Below the pieces are notes generated by a model that worked only from the letters and a program-made list of their open reading frames with translations, was not told where the DNA came from and ran no database searches. A stretch of DNA of 64,000 nt from Paraburkholderia agricolaris (GTDB taxonomy: Bacteria; Pseudomonadota; Gammaproteobacteria; Burkholderiales; Burkholderiaceae): positions 2,418,001 through 2,482,000 of the forward strand of contig NZ_QPER01000001.1 in the NCBI RefSeq assembly GCF_009455635.1. The letters are read 5' to 3'. The position numbers were made by a program, and so were the translations under genes. Below are positions 57,329-64,000 of the stretch, one piece after another. Position 1 is the stretch's first letter. Each line of letters begins with the position of its first letter.

Positions 57329-58939
57329 TCAATTGCGCGCGGGCTGTTCCGGCAACACGACGAAAAAGGTCGATCCCGCCCCTTCCGCGGACTCGACCCA
57401 GATGCGCCCGCCATGCCGTTCCACCATCCGCCGCACCACGGCGAGGCCCACGCCGTCTCCGTTCGCGACGTCGCCGTGCAGGCGCTGAAACGCCCGGAAC
57501 ACCTTCGACATATACGCTGCCGGAATGCCGAGGCCGTTGTCACGCACATAATAAGTGCGCGTGCGTAACGCGCGCGGCTCCGTCTCGTCGACCGGTTCCG
57601 GCTCCAGCGCGCCGATCTCGATGCGCCCATTGCGCGCCGGGTCGAGATAATTCAGCGCGTTACCGACCAGGTTGCTGAAAATCTGCTCGATCGCACCCGG
57701 GTCGCCCCACGCGGGCGGCAATTCGCGCACGGTGACCACGGTCGCCCGCTGGCTGATCACGCCCTGCAGCGCGTCGACCACCCGCCCTACCACGCGTCCG
57801 ACACTGACCCGCTGCCATTGGTATTCAAGCCGGCCGGCACGCGAAATCCGCAACAGCGCGTCAATGATCGCCGCCGCCTGCGTTACCGCGGTGCGCAGAT
57901 ATTGCAGAGACTCGCGCACGTCGCCATCAAGGATATGCGCCATACGCCGATGCTCAGGCTCCGGCAGATTCGCCGCCTCGACGATGCTGTCCAGTTCGTC
58001 ACACGACACCTGCAATTCTTTCGAAAAGCCCTGCAGATTCACCAGCGGCGAGCGCAGATCGTGCGATACGCTGTAGATGAACATTTCGTTGTCTTGCGTC
58101 TCCTGGCGCAGCTCTTCGTTCACGCCCGCCAGTTCCCGCGCGCGCGCCTCGAGCCGCGCTTTCAGCAGCGTCTGCTCGCCTTCGGCCTCGCGCAGGCGTG
58201 CACCCGTCTGATGCAGCACCGCGTCGAGCGCGGCAATTTCGTCGCTGCCGGACAGCGGCGGCGCCAGCTCCCAGCCGCGGCCCAGACGTTCGGCGTTGCC
58301 AGTCAACACTTCCAGACGCCGGCCGATACTACGCGCAAACACCACCGCGGTGACCGCCCAGATCAGCATCGACCCCAGCACCGCGGCGATCAGCGCGTAC
58401 TGCTGGCGTTCATGCCGCCGTGCCAGCGCCGCGGAGCGCTCGGCGTCGAGCCGCGAGGCTTCGCTGCTGAATTCGGCGAGCTGCTCGCGAAACAACGCGA
58501 TCTGCGAAGGGAGCGCGCCAGTATCCTGGGCCGCAAACGAATTCACGTTGTGTCCGGCGCGCAGCGCCTGTGCGATCGCGTTGGCCTGTTCGCGATACGC
58601 CTCGATCGCCTGTTGCATCCTGCGTACGCGTTCGGCCTGCTGCGGCGTATCGGCCACCAGCGTTTCCAGGCTCGAAAGCCGGTCGCCGAGATCGACCCAA
58701 ACGGTATGACGGTCGATAAACGACGGATCGCCGACGACCATACCCGTGCGGACCCGCGCGGCCTGACGCAGCAGCGGATCGACAATGGCCGACGACTGAT
58801 AAAGGATCTGCTTGCTGTTGCTGACCCACTGCGCGGCCTGCGCCGTTTGCTCCTGGGTATCGAAGAGGACGCCCAGAAGCGCCAGCTCGACCACGCTCGG
58901 CACTGCAATCAGCAGCAGACCCTTGGTGAATAGTTTCAT
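57329..58939 (-). CDS. Membrane sensor histidine kinase with CHASE3-like domain
   Basis: A 536-residue kinase. TM1 (about 8-26) and TM2 (about 182-203) enclose a mostly helical extracytoplasmic domain of about 155 residues resembling CHASE3. HAMP (about 204-255) and a coiled coil follow (EGEQTLLKARLEARARELAG). The phospho-acceptor His293 lies in FIYSVSHDLRSPLVNLQGFS, the pattern of phytochrome-like kinases. The ATPase domain has N-box NLVGNALNYLD, DNGLGIP and GDGVGLAV. As the first gene it presumably phosphorylates the adjacent Rcp1-like regulator. Signal unknown. Confidence 0.92.
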   Translation of the reverse strand: MKLFTKGLLLIAVPSVVELALLGVLFDTQEQTAQAAQWVSNSKQILYQSSAIVDPLLRQAARVRTGMVVGDPSFIDRHTVWVDLGDRLSSLETLVADTPQQAERVRRMQQAIEAYREQANAIAQALRAGHNVNSFAAQDTGALPSQIALFREQLAEFSSEASRLDAERSAALARRHERQQYALIAAVLGSMLIWAVTAVVFARSIGRRLEVLTGNAERLGRGWELAPPLSGSDEIAALDAVLHQTGARLREAEGEQTLLKARLEARARELAGVNEELRQETQDNEMFIYSVSHDLRSPLVNLQGFSKELQVSCDELDSIVEAANLPEPEHRRMAHILDGDVRESLQYLRTAVTQAAAIIDALLRISRAGRLEYQWQRVSVGRVVGRVVDALQGVISQRATVVTVRELPPAWGDPGAIEQIFSNLVGNALNYLDPARNGRIEIGALEPEPVDETEPRALRTRTYYVRDNGLGIPAAYMSKVFRAFQRLHGDVANGDGVGLAVVRRMVERHGGRIWVESAEGAGSTFFVVLPEQPARN

Positions 58940-59390
58940 GTTCGCCCGAAGGGTCGTTCAAGCCGCGGCGCGCTTGCCAGTCGTGCATCGACCACGCGCG
59001 TCGCCGCACCGCGCGGGCGGCCCGTTGCGGTGCGGGATTGGCGAGCACGCCACGGTGCAGCCGGACGGGCCATTATCGACGTGAATGTGAGATATTTCAA
59101 CGTAGGGACTGGATGCGCTCGCCCACACAAAAATGACTTTTTTATTGATACGGGATGTTTTTTCGGCGGCGCCTGAGTCTATGATGGAGACAGATGTGCT
59201 GGGAAGCGAAAGCGCGCGGCGAGGCGGTTCGGCATGATTCGTGCGGGAGGCGGTGGGACGGCGTAGACGTCGAATCACCGTGAATCCGGCCTTGTCGTAT
59301 GCTATAAAAGATCGACGTGCGGCGCGCGAAGCCGGGAGTTGTCGCATGAGGACGCTGCGTTTCTTGCAATTCTTTTTCAGGCGAATTTTT
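58940..59390. other. Divergent intergenic region, CHASE3 kinase / orphan gene
   Basis: 451 bp without a solid gene. It holds the upstream region of the signalling cassette on the minus strand, with an AT-rich patch at 59132-59160, and an extended -10 element for the orphan gene on the plus strand. The frames listed on either strand lack ribosome sites and look non-coding. Confidence 0.65.
59300..59308 (+). promoter_or_regulatory. Extended -10 promoter of the orphan gene
   Basis: The sequence TGC-TATAAA (ending 59308) matches an extended -10 element. It would give a leader of about 75 nt to the ATG at 59391, or 30 nt to the alternative at 59346. Confidence 0.45.
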
Positions 59391-59840
59391 ATGTCCTTCC
59401 CGAAAAAGCGTAGACGCGCGAAGGTGGACGGCGATGAGTCGTTCCTCGCGGTACTACGGCATTTCAAGCCGTTCGGTCAGCTCGACACCAAAATTGCGCG
59501 CGCCCGCGCGCAAGACGAGCCGGTACTCTATGCACATGTGCTGCCGGGGCTCGACGTTCTGCTCTGCAGCGTACGAGGCGCGCAACCGCCCTATCCCGCG
59601 CCCGCCGAATTGCGGCGGCGTTGCATCGAATCCATCACCAATGCGCTGGAGCAGCCGCTAGATGGGCTCGAGAACGGCGGGTACTGGTATGAAGCCGACG
59701 GCTTCGGCTTTCTGGTCTTTGCCAGCCGGGCTCGAGGCAAGATCCTGACGGAATTTGGCGCCACCCGCGTTGGCGGCGCCCGGCGAGGGGTTCGCCGGCA
59801 GGATGCCGCGGGCGACGCCGCACCGCGCTCGCTCAGGTAG
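59391..59840 (+). CDS. Orphan hypothetical protein
   Basis: A 149-residue cytoplasmic protein from ATG 59391 (MSFPKKRRRAKVDGDESFL). An ATG at 59346 is an alternative: it has the better ribosome site (GGGAG), but the added residues (MRTLRFLQFFFRRIF) come from AT-rich sequence. The product has a basic N-terminus, a central mixed alpha/beta part (VLYAHVLPGLDVLLCSV, GYWYEADGFGFLVFAS) and an Arg/Gly-rich tail. I do not recognise a family. Third-position GC in the central part matches the neighbours, which supports coding. Confidence 0.62.
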   Translation: MSFPKKRRRAKVDGDESFLAVLRHFKPFGQLDTKIARARAQDEPVLYAHVLPGLDVLLCSVRGAQPPYPAPAELRRRCIESITNALEQPLDGLENGGYWYEADGFGFLVFASRARGKILTEFGATRVGGARRGVRRQDAAGDAAPRSLR

Positions 59841-59986
59841 TTCTTTCCTTCCCTTATCGGCGCCGGCGTTTTCAGCCACGCGGCGCCCATTTCCCCGTCT
59901 TTCTCTTTCTTTTCCCCTTTCGCCGTGGCACGCGCCGCTTGCGCGATGCTCACGCCCAACGGCCGTGGGTCTCGGGCAAAAAATCC

Positions 59987-62524
59987 TCAATTCCCTTTGT
60001 ATTCGGCCGCCGCGGCCGGCGGCATGACTGCTGCCGCAGGCTTCTTTCCGGCCGCAGCCGGCGAATGCGCGTCCGCTGAAGGCTTGTTCACAGGTGCACC
60101 GTCGAGGGAAATAGCCGGTTTGGGTTGCTGCTTCATGCCCGGCGGCGGCGCGCTCGGCGCCTGACGAACCTGCGAGAGCAACTGCGCGCACGGCAGCGGC
60201 TTGTTATTGCTAGGCGCGAGCAGCGGAATCAGCGCCGCAAACGGATTGATCAGACCGAGCCCGATCGCGGCGCCCCCTCGCAGCGCCAGCGCGGCGGCAT
60301 TCACCCCCACGTGCGGATCCTTGAACGTCCCCTTCACATACAGCGGCGAGCGCAGCGAAAACACCCGGAAGCCCTTGGTATGCGGATGCACGCCAAGATC
60401 CATCGACTCATCGCGCAAATTCACATTGCCGTCGATGTCGATCACCGCGTCGTCCGTGTCGAGCGCGAAGACACGTGAATCCAGCACGCCGTTGGTCGCG
60501 ACAAAATCCGCCGCCGCGCAGTTGATCTTCACGTCGCGACTGCCAAACAGTTTTTCGTAGACCACGTTTGCCACGTTCAGGCCCGCGGCTTCCATCAGCA
60601 GGCGGCTCACCGTCCCGTCGGTCACCAGGGCCTTCACCTCGCCGTTGGAAGTCGCTGCCAACGCCGCCGGCGAATTGCCGGTCGCGCTCAATGCGGCGTC
60701 GCCGTTGATTTCACCGAGTGCGTTCTGCATCGTCTTGAAGTTCGGGAACAACTGCTTGAGCTTCAGATGCCGCGCCGAGGTCGCGAAGCGGCCCTTCAAC
60801 GGTGTCGTGCTGCCATCCAGATGAATATCCGATGACAGCGAGCCGCCGGCCACGCCGAACTTCAGCGGTTCGAGCGACAGCAAGCCGTCGGTCATCACGA
60901 CGTGCGCGTACAAATCCGTGATCGGCAGGTTGGCGTCCTTGACGATGCGGCGCCCCGTGAACTTCACGTCGGCGTCGATCGCTTTCCAGCGGTCGGTGCG
61001 AAACTCTTCCACGGGCAGCACCTTATTGCCGGGTTGGGCCGTCGCGTCGCCGCGCTTCGCCTTGCTGGCCTTCGAGTCCGCGCCGATGATCGGCGCCAGA
61101 TCGGCGAATTGCAGCAGATGCGACACCAGTTCGCCCTGCAACAGCGGACGTGGCTCACGCGCCGTGTAGGTCAACGAGCCATTCAGATCGCTGCCGCCCA
61201 CCCGTCCTGTGAAATTCTCATACGTGAAGACGTTGCCGCTGGACTTGAACTGACCGATCAGGTGTCCGTCGGTCGCATACGGGGGCGTGTCGGGCAAGGT
61301 CACGCCGGTCAGCGAATACAGGCGCGCGAGGCTGTTGCCTTGCAGCCAGAGGCGCAAATCGACCGCGGCGAGATGCGCCGGATCGGTGATCGTGCCCACC
61401 AGGCCGACGCGCAGATCGCCTGCCTTCACATCGGCCTGCACCGGGAACGGGCGGTTTGCGTCCTGCAACGCCAGCACGCCGCCGACCTTGCCGCTGCCGG
61501 ACACCGGCGTCTTGTTGTAGGTCCCCTTGACGGTCCAACCAATCGCGTAAGGCGGGATCGCCGGTTTTGCGCCGTTCGCCGTGCCTGCGGCGCTGCCGCC
61601 CGAGGCCACCGCGGCACCGCTGGCCGCCGCGCTTGTTGCTGTGCTTGCTGCTGCGCTCGCACCATTCGTACTACTTGCGCCATTCGGAGCACTTGCAACC
61701 AGCGCGCCCGAGGTGCCATTCGCCGCGCTCGCGCCCGAAGCGGTGGCCGCCGTCGACGCAGCATCGGCAGCCGTCGACGCAGCATCGGCCGCCGCCGCCG
61801 CGGAGGCCGCCGCAGCTTCCGATGCGGCCTGTGCATTCGCCTGGGCGGCCAGCTTGCCCGCGCCCGCTTTACCGACCGTCTCCGCCGATGCGGTGCGCGA
61901 CGCCGCCTCCTGCTGCTTCATCACCTCGCCGATCGGAATCGGCTGGCCCAATGTATCGATGGCTACCTGCACCTCGACCTTCTTCTGCTGGTCGGACAAG
62001 GCGACATTGCCCTTGGCAAACGCGATGTCGTGCAGATCGAGCCGCCATTCGGAAGGCCCGCTGGAAGACGCCAGTTTGAAGGTCCAGTTGTTGCGCCCGT
62101 CGAGCAGTCGTTCGAGGTCGACCGACGGATTCACAAGATTGATCGCGGGAATCACGATATCGTGCGCGAGCAGCGGCAGCACCATGACCTCGAAGTCGAT
62201 TTCATCGAGCGTCGCGAAGTGCGGCTGTTTGGCCCAGTCGGGATTGCCTACCGTGATATTGGCCGCCGAAAAACGCGGCCAGGGCACCCAGCCGCGCCAG
62301 CCAGTCTCGCCGACCGGATGCCGCCACCCGACTTTCAGATCGCCGTTGATCGCGAACGGCCGGCCGATCGCCTGCGTGACCTTGTCGTCGATGTAAGGCC
62401 GCGCGCGGTTCCAGTCAAAGGTCAGAATGAAAATTGCCAGCGCGACAATCAGAATGACGATGATCGCCAGCAGCCATGCGATGATTTTTCCTATCCGCCT
62501 TCCAATCGTGCTCGACACCGCCAT
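59987..62524 (-). CDS. AsmA family envelope protein with long Ala/Ser-rich insert
   Basis: An inner-membrane-anchored periplasmic protein of the AsmA/TamB-like bridge group, implicated in lipid transport to the outer membrane. The start at 62524 (MAVSSTIGRRIGK) has GGAG upstream and gives 845 residues. One transmembrane helix (about 17-37) precedes the N-terminal AsmA region (DWNRARPYIDDKVTQAIGRPFAINGDL). The C-terminal AsmA_2 part contains GNSPAALAATSNGEVKALVTDG and the HPHTKGFRVFSLRSPLYVKGTF block. Between them, about 209-321, sits a low-complexity Ala/Ser/Thr/Gly insert. The C-terminal tail is Pro/Ala-rich. It is divergent from fetAB. Confidence 0.92.
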   Translation of the reverse strand: MAVSSTIGRRIGKIIAWLLAIIVILIVALAIFILTFDWNRARPYIDDKVTQAIGRPFAINGDLKVGWRHPVGETGWRGWVPWPRFSAANITVGNPDWAKQPHFATLDEIDFEVMVLPLLAHDIVIPAINLVNPSVDLERLLDGRNNWTFKLASSSGPSEWRLDLHDIAFAKGNVALSDQQKKVEVQVAIDTLGQPIPIGEVMKQQEAASRTASAETVGKAGAGKLAAQANAQAASEAAAASAAAAADAASTAADAASTAATASGASAANGTSGALVASAPNGASSTNGASAAASTATSAAASGAAVASGGSAAGTANGAKPAIPPYAIGWTVKGTYNKTPVSGSGKVGGVLALQDANRPFPVQADVKAGDLRVGLVGTITDPAHLAAVDLRLWLQGNSLARLYSLTGVTLPDTPPYATDGHLIGQFKSSGNVFTYENFTGRVGGSDLNGSLTYTAREPRPLLQGELVSHLLQFADLAPIIGADSKASKAKRGDATAQPGNKVLPVEEFRTDRWKAIDADVKFTGRRIVKDANLPITDLYAHVVMTDGLLSLEPLKFGVAGGSLSSDIHLDGSTTPLKGRFATSARHLKLKQLFPNFKTMQNALGEINGDAALSATGNSPAALAATSNGEVKALVTDGTVSRLLMEAAGLNVANVVYEKLFGSRDVKINCAAADFVATNGVLDSRVFALDTDDAVIDIDGNVNLRDESMDLGVHPHTKGFRVFSLRSPLYVKGTFKDPHVGVNAAALALRGGAAIGLGLINPFAALIPLLAPSNNKPLPCAQLLSQVRQAPSAPPPGMKQQPKPAISLDGAPVNKPSADAHSPAAAGKKPAAAVMPPAAAAEYKGN
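61749..61790. repeat. 21-bp tandem repeat inside the AsmA-family gene
   Basis: Two adjacent near-identical 21-bp units (starting GCCGTCGACGC) encode ADAASTA twice on the minus strand. They lie inside the Ala/Ser-rich insert and show how it can grow by slippage. Confidence 0.85.
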
Positions 62525-62730
62525 TGAGAAACTCCGCCTTTGTTCTTTGTTGTGCATCGGGGCAGCACGTATCGTGCCTGGTAATATTGCCTTAAGGGTG
62601 CCGTTTTATCATGCCGCAGCGTCCGGGCGCGAGCTACCCTGCGGATTACCTGTCACGCAAAATGTCAATGAGCGTCAATGAATGTCATGGCACCCCTGAA
62701 TTCACGCAAAAATTCACCCACGACCCAACC

Positions 62731-63441
62731 ATGACCGATGTTCCCTTCGTCTTCGCCGACGGTATCGCCCGGCGCGATGCCTTGCGCGGACAGACGCTGC
62801 TGCAACCCACCACGTTCGCCCTCTACGCAAGCGACCGCGTCGCCATCACCGGGCCGTCGGGTTCGGGCAAAAGCGTGTTTCTGCGAGCCCTTGCCCTGCT
62901 CGATCCGCTCGATGCCGGACGCATCATGTGGCACGGCGCGCCGGTCGAACGCGCGGCCATTCCGGGTTACCGGCGCAACGTCGCGTATATCCGGCAGCGG
63001 CCCGCGCTGCTGGACGGCAGCGTCGAGGACAATCTGCGATATCCGTACGAACTGCGCACCTATCGCGACGTGCGCTTCGATCGCGCACGCGCGGCGAGCC
63101 TCGCCGCTCAGGCCGGCCGCGGCGATGACTTTCTCGACAAACGCGCGAGCGAGTTGTCCGGCGGAGAAGCGCAGATCACCGCGCTGATCCGCGTGCTGCA
63201 ACTTGCCCCCGAAGTGCTGTTGCTGGACGAACCCACCGCTTCGCTCGACCCGGAATCGTCCCACGCAATCGAAGCGCTGGTGCACGCATGGTTCGCCGCC
63301 GATCCCGGCCGGCATGCATCGATGTGGGTATCGCACGACCCGGCGCAAGCCGCACGCATGAGCGCGCGGCATCTCACGATGCGCGCCGGCGTGCTCGACG
63401 AATCCGCGGTGACGTCGGTACAGCAGGAGCTCGGCCAATGA
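62731..63441 (+). CDS. fetA: Iron-export ABC transporter ATP-binding protein FetA
   Basis: ATPase of the FetAB (YbbLM) system, which exports iron and supports peroxide resistance in E. coli. The 236-residue product starts at ATG 62731 (MTDVPFVFADG). It has Walker A GPSGSGKSVFLRA, Q-loop YIRQRP, signature LSGGEAQITALIRVLQ, Walker B VLLLDEPTASLD and the H-loop VSHD. Upstream frame extension to 62611 lacks homology. Its stop overlaps the start of fetB by 4 bp (ATGA), so the two are translationally coupled. Confidence 0.9.
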   Translation: MTDVPFVFADGIARRDALRGQTLLQPTTFALYASDRVAITGPSGSGKSVFLRALALLDPLDAGRIMWHGAPVERAAIPGYRRNVAYIRQRPALLDGSVEDNLRYPYELRTYRDVRFDRARAASLAAQAGRGDDFLDKRASELSGGEAQITALIRVLQLAPEVLLLDEPTASLDPESSHAIEALVHAWFAADPGRHASMWVSHDPAQAARMSARHLTMRAGVLDESAVTSVQQELGQ

Positions 63442-64000
63442 CCTTGCAAAACCTCAGTCTCTGGGACGTCGCGATTGCCGCACTGCTGATCGTGGTGAAC
63501 GGCGTGGTGTCGGTGGCGCTCAAACTGGACCTCGAACGCAAGCTCGCGTGGGCCGCGGTCCGCACCGTCGTGCAGTTGCTGGCGATCGGCTATGTGCTCG
63601 GCTGGGTGTTCCGTTACGACCGCTGGTTCGTGGTGCTGCCCTTGATGGTCGTGATGACGCTGATCGCCGGTTTCGCGGGCGCGCAGCGCGGCAACCGCAC
63701 CTACGCGGGCCAGCGTGCGGATAGTGTGCTGTCGATCTGGGTCAGTTCGTGGCTGGTGGGCGCGGTGGGCCTCTTCGTCGTGATCCGCATTCACCCATGG
63801 TATGAGCCGCAGTATGCGATTCCGATTCTCGGCATGATCCTCGGCAACACGCTGACCGGCGTGTCGCTCGGCATCGAGCGGATGACCGAGGAACTGACCG
63901 CGCGGCGTGACCGTGTGGACATGGCGCTCGCGCTCGGCGCAACCCGCTGGGAAGCGGCGCAGGCGCCGGCACGCCAGGCGGTGCGCGCGGGCATGATGCC
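63438..64000 (+). CDS. fetB: Iron-export ABC transporter permease FetB, 3' end outside window
   Basis: Permease partner of fetA. The 187 codons present read MTLQNLSLWDVAIAALLIVV onward, with at least four transmembrane segments. They show the family blocks VRTVVQLLAIGYVLGWVF, GNRTYAGQRAD, ILGMILGNTLTGVSLGIERM and the cytoplasmic ALALGATRWEAA coupling segment. The remaining C-terminus lies beyond base 64000. It starts inside the fetA stop codon. Confidence 0.9.
   Translation, partial: MTLQNLSLWDVAIAALLIVVNGVVSVALKLDLERKLAWAAVRTVVQLLAIGYVLGWVFRYDRWFVVLPLMVVMTLIAGFAGAQRGNRTYAGQRADSVLSIWVSSWLVGAVGLFVVIRIHPWYEPQYAIPILGMILGNTLTGVSLGIERMTEELTARRDRVDMALALGATRWEAAQAPARQAVRAGMM

Overview
The window is a 64 kb stretch of a GC-rich betaproteobacterial chromosome. 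Gene content and protein sequences point to Burkholderiaceae, most likely Paraburkholderia, on the main chromosome. The genus is an inference from remembered gene order (tig-clpP-clpX-lon-hupB-tRNA-Val-tRNA-Asp-ppiD; purL with a parvulin, bolA and yciB nearby) and from protein similarity, not from a database search. Almost all of it is core-genome sequence. I see no insertion sequence, prophage, integrase or CRISPR array. The one clearly accessory-type module is a hipBA toxin-antitoxin pair.

Layout. 1-3.7 kb: fatty-acid oxidation on the minus strand (a bifunctional enoyl-CoA hydratase/3-hydroxyacyl-CoA dehydrogenase cut by the window start, then an acyl-CoA ligase). 3.9-7.9 kb, plus strand: selO, msrB, yciB, bolA and a periplasmic parvulin, closed by a strong terminator. 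8-9.7 kb: hipBA with an array of four operator palindromes about 50 bp apart. 9.9-13.9 kb: purL. 14.3-19.3 kb: a DadA-like oxidoreductase, the bifunctional NAD(P)H-hydrate repair enzyme and pgi. 19.3-21.2 kb: an ABC ATPase and a GDSL esterase that diverge from one shared CATG, then a small lipoprotein.

21.3-30.6 kb is a protein quality-control island, all on the minus strand: tig, clpP, clpX, lon, hupB, tRNA-Val, tRNA-Asp and ppiD. 31-38.7 kb: glycerate kinase, a MarR regulator, the DUF2339/DUF3999 membrane pair and a small hypothetical gene. 38.8-43.6 kb: tRNA-Leu, a squalene/phytoene-synthase-like protein with altered catalytic motifs, and an exported DUF1501/DUF1800 pair with a small secreted protein. 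43.8-46.5 kb: ompR-envZ, with an AhpC-type peroxiredoxin immediately downstream. 46.6-54.5 kb: ispF and ispD (isoprenoid precursors), mfd, an argE-like deacetylase, a PLP-dependent threonine dehydratase and mscL.

54.7-58.9 kb: a three-gene signalling cassette (CHASE3-type kinase, Rcp1-like receiver, hybrid kinase) with no visible output domain. 59.4-64 kb: an orphan gene, an AsmA-family protein with a long Ala/Ser-rich insert, and fetAB (metal export), with fetB cut by the window end.

I find no clear new multi-gene system. The observations most worth checking are the regular hipBA operator array, the squalene-synthase-like protein that has lost its Asp-rich motifs, the DUF1501/DUF1800 export cluster, the output-less two-component cassette and the expanded AsmA linker. 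Many minus-strand genes carry long antisense open frames caused by GC-rich codon bias; these were rejected.
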